From an uncultured Muribaculaceae bacterium (GTDB lineage: Bacteria; Bacteroidota; Bacteroidia; Bacteroidales; Muribaculaceae): DNA of 31,935 nt. A program made the position numbers and the translations under genes. This document shows, one piece after another, positions 8,201 to 15,574 of this stretch. Below the pieces are notes generated by a model that saw only the letters and a list, made by a program, of their open reading frames with translations, was not told where the DNA came from and did not search any database. The DNA lies in contig CAJTME010000016.1 in NCBI GenBank assembly GCA_910577315.1, positions 1 through 31,935 on the forward strand. The letters run 5' to 3'. Positions within the stretch are counted from its first letter, which is position 1. Each line of letters begins with the position of its first letter.

Positions 8201-8616
8201 TCAAAGGCGAGGCGTTTGATATGGTGGCCCCGGTATCCATTGATCTTCCGCATGTGCAGACCGCCGGAGGTCAATGGCGGGAGGTATGCGTGGCGTTGCC
8301 GCCAGCTTTGTCAAATGCCCCGTGGGTGCAGCTTTATCTGGACGCCTTTATGCCTGATACGAAATCGTATGTGGGGGTGAGGAATGTGCGCGTTACCGTG
8401 TCGGCCGGTGTCAACTCCCTGTTGGGTCTGTCTGAAGGATGTTGGGCGACCGGAGGTAATGGAACTATCACAATACACTCCGATAGAGAAGCCACGGTGG
8501 TTTCACCATCGGGAAAAATCGTCAAGAAAGTGAAGGGCGGTACTGTTATGGAGGTAGTTCCGGGAGTGTATGTGGTTGACTTCGGAGATAAAGCCTGCAA
8601 AGTAGCTGTTAAATGA
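5248..8616 (+). CDS. Large secreted modular protein with Fn3-like domains and sorting-type C-terminus
   Basis: A 1122-residue exported protein with a signal peptide (MKRIFLLLFTVLAFGAGVYA). Residues about 60-320 are a repeated beta-rich region with YGY/LYGV-type words, reminiscent of a beta-propeller. Fibronectin-III-like stretches follow near 320-510, 680-770 and 785-880. Two jelly-roll-like modules are suggested near 517-680 (begins MAPTEEDFELM) and 885-1050 (PFTESFEG, a choice-of-anchor-J-like opening). The last ~70 residues (ATVVSPSGKIVKKVKGG then GVYVVDFGDKACKVAVK) resemble a type IX secretion C-terminal signal. No enzymatic motif was recognised; a surface adhesin or glycan-binding role is inference. 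Codon use is AT-richer than the flanking core genes. A strong terminator follows at 8641. Confidence 0.85.
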   Translation: MKRIFLLLFTVLAFGAGVYASVRHPAPHSGQRRIEGGCLRPEGQFKRMKSHSGVLYGRKSFEGITKVMPQGDQAVYGYLSYSSRPGFLPGMYMLTDSGYELEWVDPFFTDYEVKIQSGYLLDDKVCGYAVDTFMGYLFASYYVEVDFTDGELLVYEEMPYEGGYFITLAYNHDDETIYGYGIDGNDDPCFMKVNPSEPTRIEPVKSLYSNDELCYSLTFNTVDGNLYGVNRIHEFVRIDASGEQVVIAKVPFAEYAEPFISGLVYVPSKDLFYWQATLLDGSTGLYTITPAGEVTSVVDCPYEEEFNFLVTRDQPVNLEVPLHPEIKSVDYARGAHTGSVSIVMPSECKNGEPILGKSEYAVAVDNVNMATGLASPGETVVVNLGEALADGYHMFTAWANYEGHRSPSVSKRAYIGNDVPLPPAGVKLTARGVEWQPVTSAEGMHGGYVELDKLVYVVSLNGEQIGETSGTSFAVELSEASMTAYTAAVYAKCNGFESAQAYSNKIVEGEPLSLPVSMAPTEEDFELMTVYDSNSDNEEDDRKWTHSNFYLDGNQVWIVPNSYADVSSVDYLFLPYFSIEDSEKYYTWSMEAKGDADDTSNEVFEVYLCNSLLPDGVIGMIMNVEDLTREFKTYEATFKVPEPGVYSVALFYGSRYVENDDYELGGVNARNFIIADNGLEAQSPGRVSELMAVPAGLGALKASVSFTFPTEDISGNPLSPDMVLTARVDCAGGVNVSGKPGQKIDGVDVETCQGDNTVSVSVSDTEGRNGLKVYVNVYTGVVKPGPVKSIRMEASSDMRTVHMSWDGPECGADGGYINPETVTYNIHALTSSPWGDMWEVIDEVGTATSYSYVPSEQNMQYLGISTANEAGTTEDLRYSSVLAGPPYTLPFTESFEGSEYSMTDTEPWMIYSVSDVDHEGEWVLRYLADQEPYLWQGSNEKALFAVTDVQDGQIRLGMPRFSTEGDGNVVMAMEMYVVGGAELVLKGEAFDMVAPVSIDLPHVQTAGGQWREVCVALPPALSNAPWVQLYLDAFMPDTKSYVGVRNVRVTVSAGVNSLLGLSEGCWATGGNGTITIHSDREATVVSPSGKIVKKVKGGTVMEVVPGVYVVDFGDKACKVAVK

Positions 8617-8640
8617 CAGACTCCCATAGGATACTGTATG

Positions 8641-8676
8641 AAACAGGCGGAAAGACAAAATCTTCCGCCTGTTTTT
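8641..8676 (+). terminator. Terminator of the secreted protein gene
   Basis: A 12-bp perfect stem (AAACAGGCGGAA at 8641-8652 with TTCCGCCTGTTT at 8663-8674) followed by TTTTT-type sequence, 25 bases after the stop codon. Confidence 0.9.
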
Positions 8677-8725
8677 GTCATCGCATTTTTATTTTGGATG
8701 AAAGTGTAAAAATATATTAAAAACG

Positions 8726-8756
8726 TTTGCCATTCCGTGAGAAATGCTTAACTTTG
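8726..8756 (+). promoter_or_regulatory. Promoter of tRNA-Pro
   Basis: TTTG (8726-8729), 19 bases, TAACTTTG (8749-8756), an exact consensus match. The tRNA 5' end lies 17 bases further on at 8773. Confidence 0.88.
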
Positions 8757-8772
8757 CAGCTGCTAAGTCAAT

Positions 8773-8846
8773 CGGGGTGTAGCACAGTTGGCTAGCGCGC
8801 CACGTTCGGGACGTGGAGGTCGGAAGTTCGAGTCTTCTCACCCCGA
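8773..8846 (+). tRNA. tRNA-Pro (CGG)
   Basis: A 74-base cloverleaf: acceptor CGGGGTG with CACCCCG, D-arm AGCACAGTTGGCTAGCGC, anticodon stem CCACG/CGTGG with loop TTCGGGA giving anticodon CGG, and T-arm with AGTTCGAGTCT. The discriminator is A at 8846; CCA is not encoded (ACA follows). It has its own promoter and terminator. Confidence 0.97.
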
Positions 8847-8858
8847 CAGATTTTTCAG

Positions 8859-8898
8859 GAATCGGGTTTAACTCACTGAGTTAAACCCGATTCTTTTT
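8859..8898 (+). terminator. Terminator of tRNA-Pro
   Basis: A 16-bp perfect stem (8859-8874 with 8878-8893, core TCGGGTTTAACTC/GAGTTAAACCCGA) closed by a 3-base ACT loop and followed by TTTTTG. This is one of the strongest hairpins in the window. Confidence 0.93.
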
Positions 8899-8960
8899 GT
8901 TGTGTGGACCGGGGCGGAGCGGCGGATTTATGGAAACAAAGAGCTTTTAATGCACAATGT

Positions 8961-8991
8961 TTTGTTTTTCAATGTTTTATTTATAAATTTG
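8961..8991 (+). promoter_or_regulatory. Promoter of the MNT nucleotidyltransferase gene
   Basis: TTTG (8961-8964), 19 bases, TAAATTTG (8984-8991), a full consensus match 30 bases before the ATG at 9022. Confidence 0.82.
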
Positions 8992-9021
8992 CGGATGTAG
9001 ACGGGTCAAAATCGGAACAGC

Positions 9022-9330
9022 ATGAAACTAATAGAATTAAACCTCCATAAAATTATAGACATCTGTCGTCGTTTCCACGTACGAAGGCTTTGGGTTTTCG
9101 GCTCCATCCTTACGCCGCGTTTCAATAGCTCGAGCGATGTCGATTTTTGCGTGGATTTTTATTGGGACAATATACCGCTGCTTGATTCGGCAGATAATTT
9201 TTTCGGATTTCAAGAAGCATTAGAGGTGCTTCTTGGCCGGAAAATAGATTTGACGGATGACAGCGCCGTACGTAATCCTTACTTTCGGGCCGAACTCAAC
9301 GAAACACGTAAACTACTAATCGAATTTTGA
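9022..9330 (+). CDS. MNT-domain nucleotidyltransferase (MntA-type antitoxin)
   Basis: A 102-residue minimal nucleotidyltransferase. The catalytic signature is intact: VFGSILTPRFNSSSDVDFCVDF (residues about 25-46) gives the GS motif and the two aspartates of SDVD, and RKIDLTDDSAVRNPYFR (about 75-91) supplies the third acidic position. Family members of this length pair with HepT/HEPN ribonuclease toxins and, by known work on MntA-HepT, neutralise them by AMPylation. Here the gene overlaps the start of a truncated HepT frame (9327). It has a consensus promoter and seems complete, so it may still be expressed without a full toxin. It is AT-rich compared with the two-component genes beyond it. 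Confidence 0.88.
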   Translation: MKLIELNLHKIIDICRRFHVRRLWVFGSILTPRFNSSSDVDFCVDFYWDNIPLLDSADNFFGFQEALEVLLGRKIDLTDDSAVRNPYFRAELNETRKLLIEF

Positions 9331-9490
9331 AAATTGATCCTGCGATTATAATATCCAATGCAAAACAAATCGTGGGTACGCGGAATTATTTGATTCACGG
9401 TTATGACAGTTTAAGGCTTGAAATGATTTGGGCCATAGTAATTAATGATTTGCCTAAACTTAAACAGGAGGTTATGGCATTATTGAACGG
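9327..9490 (+). pseudogene. Truncated HepT-like HEPN toxin remnant
   Basis: The frame opening at a TTG overlapping the MNT stop encodes KIDPAIIISNAKQIVGTRNYLIHGYDSLRL... and then IWAIVINDLPKLKQEVMALL. This is the C-terminal half of HepT-family HEPN proteins, including the RNase motif R-X4-H (RNYLIH). The N-terminal ~50-60 residues usual for the family are missing, and there is no sign of them in other frames. After about residue 54 the homology stops, and the frame runs without a stop to 9731, antisense through the response regulator gene. I therefore mark only the homologous part and call it a decayed toxin; expression as a short peptide is possible but unproven. Confidence 0.78.
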
Positions 9491-9524
9491 TTACGAACCC
9501 GGGACCGGCTTGGAGCGGCGGCAG

Positions 9525-10211
9525 TTATCGCTCCCTGACGCTCAGCATGTAGCCGAAGCCGCGTTGGTTGACGATGCGGATGTCGGGGTCGTGGCGCAGG
9601 GCGCGGCGCAGTTTGTGGATGTAGCCGTGGAGGGAGTTGCGGTTGCTGACCTCGTCCCGGCCCCACACCGCAATCATGAGGGCCGATGCGTCGACGGTCC
9701 GGCCGATGTTGGCGGCCAGTTTTTCCAGTAGTCGGGCCTCGATATTTGAGATTTCCGTTTCCTTCCCGTTGAATATCAGCAGCTGGGCGGTGGAGTCGAA
9801 ACGGTAGCCGCCGATTACGTACGTTGAGCTGGCGCTGCGGCTTGTGGCTTTATTCCGCAGCAACGCCTTTATGCGGACCAGCAGCTCGCGGAGTTCAAAC
9901 GGTTTCTTGAGATAATCGTTGGCGCCGATGTCAAAACCTTGTTCGACATCGTCGATGGTGCTCTTGGCCGTCAGGAAAATGATGGGGACGTCGGGCGATG
10001 TGCGCCGTATTTCCTTTGCCATGGCGAACCCGTCCATGCGGGGCATCATCACGTCGGCGACGACGAGGTCGGCGCCCGCCGCGCGGTATTCCGCCAGGCC
10101 GCCAATGCCGTCGAAAGCCGCCGCGACCTCATAGCCCTGCTGGCGCAGCGTGTCGCACACGATGAGCGACAGGTCGCGCTCGTCCTCGACAAAAAGTATC
10201 TTAGCCTTCAT
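9525..10211 (-). CDS. OmpR-family response regulator (RprY-like)
   Basis: A 228-residue DNA-binding response regulator. The receiver domain (about 1-120) has the acidic pocket ED at 9-10, the phosphoacceptor D53 (VVADVMMPRMDG), T81 (FLTAKS) and the conserved lysine before proline in LKKPF (103). The C-terminal winged helix (about 130-226) ends with the characteristic IHKLRRAL and VNQRGFGYML segments. Its start overlaps the kinase gene by 4 bases, so the two are translated together. Overall similarity is to the Bacteroides RprY type, for which the kinase is RprX; regulated genes cannot be read from here. Confidence 0.95.
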   Translation of the reverse strand: MKAKILFVEDERDLSLIVCDTLRQQGYEVAAAFDGIGGLAEYRAAGADLVVADVMMPRMDGFAMAKEIRRTSPDVPIIFLTAKSTIDDVEQGFDIGANDYLKKPFELRELLVRIKALLRNKATSRSASSTYVIGGYRFDSTAQLLIFNGKETEISNIEARLLEKLAANIGRTVDASALMIAVWGRDEVSNRNSLHGYIHKLRRALRHDPDIRIVNQRGFGYMLSVRER

Positions 10212-11659
10212 TTCTTATCTTTTGATGTGTCAAGGGGAGTAATCCCGATATTATTCTTGCATCTGATGGTGAACACCGTGCCCTGGCCCTCCCGGCTCTT
10301 TACCGAGATGAGCCATCCCATCTTTTCGAGCACGTGCCGGGCATAGTACAGCCCGATGCCGTATCCGCGCACATCCTGGCGGTTGCCGTGCGGCACACGG
10401 TAGAACTTGTCGAAGATGAACGGAAGGCTTTTCTGGGGGATGCCTATGCCGTTGTCGGCCACCTCGATGCTGTCCTCGCGTATCGAGAGCCGTATCGCCA
10501 CGCAATCGCCCGAATATTTGATTGCGTTGTCTACAAGGTTGTTCAGCACGTTGGAAAGGTGCGGTTTATCAGCCCTCACGATGACATCGTGCGGCGCGTC
10601 GACATCAATCGAAATATCCTTGTCGGCCCTCAACTGCTGGGCTTCCGCGATTTCCCGTGCGAGTGCCCCCAGGTCGATTTTCTCGGGTTTCAGCGTCATC
10701 GTTTTCCTCCGCTCCATGCTCATGGCGAGGATGTTCTCAACGAGTTCGCCGAGACGTTTCAGCTGCGCGAGGGCTATCGTTAGGTAAGCCTTTTTCTTCT
10801 CGGGGTCGTTGGAGGTGTCGTAGTTCAGCAACGCGTCGTTTGCCGAATATGCGATTGAGACCGGCGTTTTCAGTTCGTGGGTCATGTTGCTGACAAAATC
10901 GTCCTTCATTTCCTCGATGGTGCGCAGTTCCGACACCGTGTGGAACAGATACCTGAACGCCGCCGCAAACGCCACCATCAGCAGCAACATCGTGACAATC
11001 ACCCCCGCCATCTGCGACAGGATGTGGCGGGTGAGCGGAGTCATATACGCCTTGTAATATATCCCTTGGTTGGGGTTGATGCTTATGCGGAAGGTGTCGA
11101 GTCCGGATTTCACCGAGGCCTTGGGATTGGCGGATATGACCGAGTCGTTGCCGTTCACCACCTCGACAACCAGAAGCTCCGGGTATATGAACCTGTAGGC
11201 GAGCTGATTGCGCAGGACGCTGTCCATCACTGCCATGTCATAGGGTATGTACCGGTCCATTATCGCATGAAACTGCCGGCTCATGGCGTCAACCATCTGG
11301 TTGGAGTATGAACCGTTTTCAGACATCATTGCCTTCTCCTCAATGACCGTTCCGTCGGCCTCGGTCCTTACCGATATTAGCTGTCCGTTCCCGTCCCTGT
11401 ATGTTGACGCCTCGGCCTTCCTCGGGGCGTGCGCTTCTCCGGTTTCTTCCTGCATCAGCACGTTTGATGTGAGCTCCTGCGCCCTTCCGGCGCGGTACAT
11501 CAGGTCGTCAATATCGGCGTCGGACATCGCCGCCATCACCTCGCGCTCCACGTCCTTCCTGATGGAATTGTAGAGCTGCGCGAGATAATAAACATTGCAG
11601 CCGAATATCACCGCGATGACCGATATGAAGATTATGGAATTGACTCGGAACTTTTTCAT
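10208..11659 (-). CDS. Sensor histidine kinase (RprX-like)
   Basis: A 483-residue membrane kinase. A transmembrane helix lies at about 7-28, an extracytoplasmic sensor region at about 30-212, and a second helix at about 214-238 (MAGVIVTMLLLMVAFAAAF). The H-box MTHELKTPVSIA carries the phosphorylated His at 261. The ATPase part shows the N box (LNNLVDNAIKYS), G1 (VADNGIGIP), F box (FIFDKFYRV) and G2 (GYGIGLYYA). It pairs with the downstream response regulator by a 4-base overlap. The sensor domain is not one I recognise, so the signal is unknown. GT4 ends 97 bases upstream on the same strand. Confidence 0.95.
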   Translation of the reverse strand: MKKFRVNSIIFISVIAVIFGCNVYYLAQLYNSIRKDVEREVMAAMSDADIDDLMYRAGRAQELTSNVLMQEETGEAHAPRKAEASTYRDGNGQLISVRTEADGTVIEEKAMMSENGSYSNQMVDAMSRQFHAIMDRYIPYDMAVMDSVLRNQLAYRFIYPELLVVEVVNGNDSVISANPKASVKSGLDTFRISINPNQGIYYKAYMTPLTRHILSQMAGVIVTMLLLMVAFAAAFRYLFHTVSELRTIEEMKDDFVSNMTHELKTPVSIAYSANDALLNYDTSNDPEKKKAYLTIALAQLKRLGELVENILAMSMERRKTMTLKPEKIDLGALAREIAEAQQLRADKDISIDVDAPHDVIVRADKPHLSNVLNNLVDNAIKYSGDCVAIRLSIREDSIEVADNGIGIPQKSLPFIFDKFYRVPHGNRQDVRGYGIGLYYARHVLEKMGWLISVKSREGQGTVFTIRCKNNIGITPLDTSKDKK

Positions 11660-11756
11660 ACGCGAAGTTACCGATTATATTCCATATCTCCGCACGGAAT
11701 GTGACCGATTTAAGACTAAATAAGGATGGAAGTAAGACAAAATAAGGCAGGCGGGT

Positions 11757-12983
11757 TCATGCCTCGGCGTCCCGGGCGAGCAGGTCGATGTAGCGGCGGG
11801 CGACGGCTTCGCCCGAAAAGCGCGCGGCGCCGGCGGCGAGCCTCTCGGCGGGGATGGGCTGGGTCAGTGCGCGCGTCAGTGCGCGGGCCAGTGCGCGGGC
11901 GTCGGTTGGGTCGGTGCCGGCCGAATAGCCTGTGGCGCCGTCGCTGATGATGTCGGCGCGGCCATCGTGGGTGTACCCGACGGGGGTGGCGCCGGCGGCC
12001 TGCCCTTCGAGCAGGGTTGCGCCGAACGATTCGTAGGATGACGACGACAGGACGATGTCGGCATGGGCCATGACAGCGCGGACGGTGGTCTCGCCGACGG
12101 GCCCGAGGGCGATGTGGGGCATGGCGAGGCCGTCGAGGGCGTGCGGGTCGCGGATGGCGCCGACAAACACGGCCACCGCGTCGGCGTTGAGGCTGTTGAG
12201 GGCGTCGATGGCTACTGGGAGCCCCTTGATGGGGTCGTCGAGGCGGGCCGCGCACATGACAATCAGTTTTTTATTGTCGGGCAGTCCGAGCGAGGCGCGT
12301 GTCGCGGCTGCCGGGCGCGAGTATTCCGCCACGGGGAAGGCGACGGGAATGGTCGTCACGTCGCGCTTGCCCAGCAGGGACGATTCGGCGGCCTTACGGG
12401 TGAGCCATGAGCTCACCGACACAAAGCGTATGCCCGCGCCGCCGTAGAGGGCGTCCTTGCGATCAAAGCAGCGGGCGCTGAGGTCGTGCGGGCCGGCGCC
12501 GCTTCCCAACAGGGGGCAGTCGTGGCAGCGGGTGGTGAAATTGGGGCAATCCCCGGCGTGATGGCAGATGCCGGTGAGGTTCCACATGTCGTGCATCGTC
12601 CACAGGGTCGGTTTGAGCGCCGCGATTCTGCCGATTTCGTCAAGCGAGAGCATCCCCTGGTTCACCCAGTTGAGAATCACGGCATCAGCCTGGCGGATGA
12701 GCGGATGCTGGCTCAGGGGGAGGCCGCATGTGGCGATCGATGCCTTGAACAGGTTGGCTTTCGAGAAACCGTTGTGCAGGAAAATGTCGAGGTGCTCGGC
12801 CAGGAACGGAAGGCGCGAGCGCCAGCGGGGTGCGGCCTGTACAACGAAGGGCGAGTCGCCCGACTTGCGCGTCACGAGCATGCGGGCGTCCACGCCGAGG
12901 GCGCGGAGGGCCTGCATGAGGCGGAAGGTCACGACCGAGGCGCCCCCGAGGGTGTCGCTGTGGTTGACGAGGGTTATTTTCAT
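11757..12983 (-). CDS. Glycosyltransferase family 4 protein
   Basis: A 408-residue GT-B-fold sugar transferase, expected in the cytoplasm at the inner membrane. The N-terminal domain starts with MKITLVNHSDTLGGASVVTFRL, the usual GT4 opening with a glycine-rich loop, followed by TLWTMHDMWNLTGICHHAGDC. A cysteine-rich patch (CPNFTTRCHDCP, about 163-174) is often seen in Bacteroidetes capsule/LPS GT4 enzymes. The C-terminal domain shows VMCAARLDDPIKGLPVAIDAL and the nucleotide-sugar site SSSYESFGATLLEGQAAG with the E-x7-E pattern. Its start overlaps the flippase by 4 bases. Donor and acceptor sugars cannot be told from the sequence. Confidence 0.9.
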   Translation of the reverse strand: MKITLVNHSDTLGGASVVTFRLMQALRALGVDARMLVTRKSGDSPFVVQAAPRWRSRLPFLAEHLDIFLHNGFSKANLFKASIATCGLPLSQHPLIRQADAVILNWVNQGMLSLDEIGRIAALKPTLWTMHDMWNLTGICHHAGDCPNFTTRCHDCPLLGSGAGPHDLSARCFDRKDALYGGAGIRFVSVSSWLTRKAAESSLLGKRDVTTIPVAFPVAEYSRPAAATRASLGLPDNKKLIVMCAARLDDPIKGLPVAIDALNSLNADAVAVFVGAIRDPHALDGLAMPHIALGPVGETTVRAVMAHADIVLSSSSYESFGATLLEGQAAGATPVGYTHDGRADIISDGATGYSAGTDPTDARALARALTRALTQPIPAERLAAGAARFSGEAVARRYIDLLARDAEA

Positions 12984-14467
12984 GCTCTCTTTTTGTGGCG
13001 TCCGGGAATCGGGAGGCCCTCACGGTAGACGATGAGGCCCACGAAGCCCGCGAGGATGAAGAACCGAATTATGGCGTTGGGCACGGCCCAGGGGGTGAGG
13101 CAGTACATGCCGAGTACGTAGAGGACGGCGGCGATGCCGAAATATGAGAGGATGCGCCCAGTCTGGTAGGGGATGGGATATTTCTTCTGCCCCACGAAAT
13201 AGCTGACCACCATCATCGACCCGTAGGAGAACAGCGCGGCCCAGGCACATCCCATGTAGCCCATGCGGGGAACGAGGATGATGTTGAGGGCGAGGGTGAC
13301 CGACAGTCCCAGCAGCGAGAACCACGCGCCCCAGATGGTTTTGTCGGTGAGCTTGTACCATACCGAGAGGTTGAAGAACACGCCGAAGAAGAGCTCGGCC
13401 AGCATGACGACGGGTACCACCTTGAGGCCGCTGAAATACCTGGGGGAGATGAAATATTTGATTATGTCAAGATAGAACATGACGCCCAGGAATATGAGCA
13501 GGCAGAACAGACAGAAATATTTCATCGCGTCGCAGTAGGCGCGGTTGCCCGAATCGCCGTCCTCGCGGCTGCGGGCGAAGATGAAGGGCTCGTAGGCGAA
13601 GCGGAAGGCCTGGATGAACATCATCATGACGATGGCGATCTTGTAGTTGGCGCCGTAGATGCCGAGGCCCTGGAGCACGTCGCCCCGGGCGGCGGCGAGG
13701 GTGGGATAGAGAATCTTGTCGATGGTCTGGTTCATGACGCCGGCGACGCCGAGGATGAGCAGCGGAGCCGAGTAGCGGATGAGCTCGCGGAAAAGGGCCG
13801 TGTTGAACTTCCAGGGAAAGCCGCGGAGTTCGGGAATCATCATGAAGAAGTTGACGCACGACGCCAGCAGGTTGGCCAGGAATATGTAGCCTATGCCGAA
13901 ATCAGGGCGGTAGAACCAGCTGACCGTCGCAGGAGCGTGTTCCATCAGCCAGGGGCACAGCAGGATGAAGAACAGGTTCAGGCCTATGTTGACGCCTATG
14001 TTCACGAGGCGTATGAAGGCGAAGCGGTAGGGGCGCTTTCTGTAGCGCAAATAGCTGAACGGCAGGGCGAGGAAGGCGTCGAGGGCCACGCATACGGCCA
14101 TCATCATCACGTAGGACTCGTGGCCGGCACATTCCATCCACCGTGTGACCGGCCCGAGGAACGAGGCCACCAGGATAACGAACGCCGTGGATGTGGTGGC
14201 AAGCGAGATCAGGGCGGTTGAGTAGACCTCCATCGGGTCTTTCCACCGGTCGTGGTTGGCAAAGCGGAAGAACCCGGTTTCCATTCCGTAGATGAGGATG
14301 AGGAGCACCACGGCGACGACCGAATAGACGTACGTCACCACGCCATACTCGGCGGTGGTGAACGTCATGGTGTAGAGTGGGACGAGGAGCCAGTTGAGGA
14401 ATCGTCCGACTATCGAGCTTATACCGTAGATAGCGGTGTCTTTTGCAAGAGATTTTATTCCGGCCAT
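12980..14467 (-). CDS. Polysaccharide flippase (Wzx/MOP superfamily)
   Basis: A 495-residue integral membrane protein with about 12-14 hydrophobic segments, beginning MAGIKSLAKDTAIYGISSIVGRFLNWLLVPLYT, a classic opening of the polysaccharide-specific transport family (MOP superfamily). Such proteins move lipid-linked glycan units across the inner membrane for O-antigen or capsule. It overlaps the downstream GT4 by 4 bases, which fits a glycan pathway. A four-unit 9-bp repeat (14496-14531) lies between it and ruvB. I use the ATG at 14467. A lipid II flippase (MurJ) is less likely because the protein resembles O-unit exporters and sits with glycosyltransferases. Confidence 0.9.
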   Translation of the reverse strand: MAGIKSLAKDTAIYGISSIVGRFLNWLLVPLYTMTFTTAEYGVVTYVYSVVAVVLLILIYGMETGFFRFANHDRWKDPMEVYSTALISLATTSTAFVILVASFLGPVTRWMECAGHESYVMMMAVCVALDAFLALPFSYLRYRKRPYRFAFIRLVNIGVNIGLNLFFILLCPWLMEHAPATVSWFYRPDFGIGYIFLANLLASCVNFFMMIPELRGFPWKFNTALFRELIRYSAPLLILGVAGVMNQTIDKILYPTLAAARGDVLQGLGIYGANYKIAIVMMMFIQAFRFAYEPFIFARSREDGDSGNRAYCDAMKYFCLFCLLIFLGVMFYLDIIKYFISPRYFSGLKVVPVVMLAELFFGVFFNLSVWYKLTDKTIWGAWFSLLGLSVTLALNIILVPRMGYMGCAWAALFSYGSMMVVSYFVGQKKYPIPYQTGRILSYFGIAAVLYVLGMYCLTPWAVPNAIIRFFILAGFVGLIVYREGLPIPGRHKKRA

Positions 14468-14495
14468 TATTTAATGAATTAGGAATTAGGTTTTG

Positions 14496-14531
14496 AGTAC
14501 TCCGAGTACTCCGAGAACTCCGAGTGCTCGG
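14496..14531. repeat. Four-unit 9-bp tandem repeat between ruvB and flippase
   Basis: Units: AGTACTCCG, AGTACTCCG, AGAACTCCG, AGTGCTCGG. The last units also form a small self-complementary word CCGAGTGCTCGG. It lies in the 74-base gap after the ruvB stop. It may be a weak hairpin or a slippage-prone tract; no clear T-run follows. Confidence 0.7.
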
Positions 14532-14541
14532 ATTCCCCGCT

Positions 14542-15558
14542 TTACCCGAACAGCCCGAAGTCATCGTGGCGTTGGGCGCCGAGGTGGTCGTAGGCCAGGG
14601 GGGTGACTTCGCGTCCGCGGGGAGTACGTTTCAGGAATCCTTCTTTGATCAGGTAGGGCTCGTAGACCTCCTCGACCGTGCCGGGATCTTCGCCGAGGGC
14701 TGTGGCGATGGTGGACAGTCCGACGGGGCCTCCGTGGAATTTCTTGATGATGGTGTTGAGAATCTTGTTGTCGACTTCGTCGAGGCCATAGCGGTCGATG
14801 TTGAGGGCTTCGAGAGCATAGCGGGCGATGTCGATGTCGATGTCGCCCGACCCCTTGACCTGGGCGAAGTCGCGGACGCGGCGCAGCAGGGCGTTGGCGA
14901 TTCGGGGGGTTCCGCGGCTGCGCATTGATATTTCGCCGGCGGCCTCGGCCGAGCATTTGACCTTGAGCAGCGAGGCGCTGCGCAGGACGATGCGGCGCAG
15001 GATGTCGTGGTCGTAGTACTCGAGGTGGCAGTTTATGCCGAAGCGCGCGCGCAGGGGCGAGGTGAGGAGGCCGCTGCGGGTGGTGGCGCCCACGAGAGTG
15101 AAGGGGCTGAGCGAGAGCTGCACGCTGCGGGCGCCGGGGCCCTTGTCGATCATGATGTCGATGCGGTAGTCTTCCATCGCCGAGTAGAGGTATTCTTCGA
15201 CCACGCGGCTGAGGCGGTGTATCTCGTCGATAAACAGGACGTCGTTTTCTTCGAGCGAGGTGAGTATGCCGGCCAGGTCGCCGGGCTTGTCGAGGACGGG
15301 ACCCGAGGTGACCTTGAAGCCCACGCCAAGCTCGTTGGCGATGATACCGGCCAGGGTGGTTTTGCCGAGGCCGGGAGGGCCGTAGAGCAGCAGGTGGTCG
15401 AGGGCCTCGTGGCGCATGCGCGCTGCGGCGACGAATACCCGGAGGTTGTCGACGATTTTTTCCTGGCCGTTGAATGCCTCGAAGCGTCCGGGGCGCAGGG
15501 CGCGCTCGAAGTCTCCGTCGGGGTTGGATTGGTTGTCGCGTATGTCGAAATCGTCCAT
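14542..15558 (-). CDS. ruvB: Holliday junction branch migration helicase RuvB
   Basis: RuvB is the hexameric AAA+ motor that, with RuvA, drives branch migration in recombination repair. The 338-residue length is normal. Motifs: Walker A GPPGLGKTT (60-68), Walker B LFIDEIH (108-114), sensor I GATTRSGLL, and arginine finger region RARFGI. A winged helix closes the protein (GGPVGLSTIATALGEDPGTVEEVYEPYLIKEGFLKRTPRGR). It lies within a minus-strand run, 16 bases after GT9 and 74 bases before the flippase. RuvA and RuvC are not in the window. Confidence 0.97.
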   Translation of the reverse strand: MDDFDIRDNQSNPDGDFERALRPGRFEAFNGQEKIVDNLRVFVAAARMRHEALDHLLLYGPPGLGKTTLAGIIANELGVGFKVTSGPVLDKPGDLAGILTSLEENDVLFIDEIHRLSRVVEEYLYSAMEDYRIDIMIDKGPGARSVQLSLSPFTLVGATTRSGLLTSPLRARFGINCHLEYYDHDILRRIVLRSASLLKVKCSAEAAGEISMRSRGTPRIANALLRRVRDFAQVKGSGDIDIDIARYALEALNIDRYGLDEVDNKILNTIIKKFHGGPVGLSTIATALGEDPGTVEEVYEPYLIKEGFLKRTPRGREVTPLAYDHLGAQRHDDFGLFG

Positions 15559-15574
15559 TCTTTCTTATGGGGAA

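Noticed and set aside
8773..8846. Integrase attachment site at tRNA-Pro
   Set aside because: No duplicated tRNA 3' end and no integrase were found in the window, so I do not call att sites.
9327..9731. Full 134-codon HepT protein
   Set aside because: Only the first ~54 codons resemble HEPN; the rest is antisense to the response regulator gene and is not credible.
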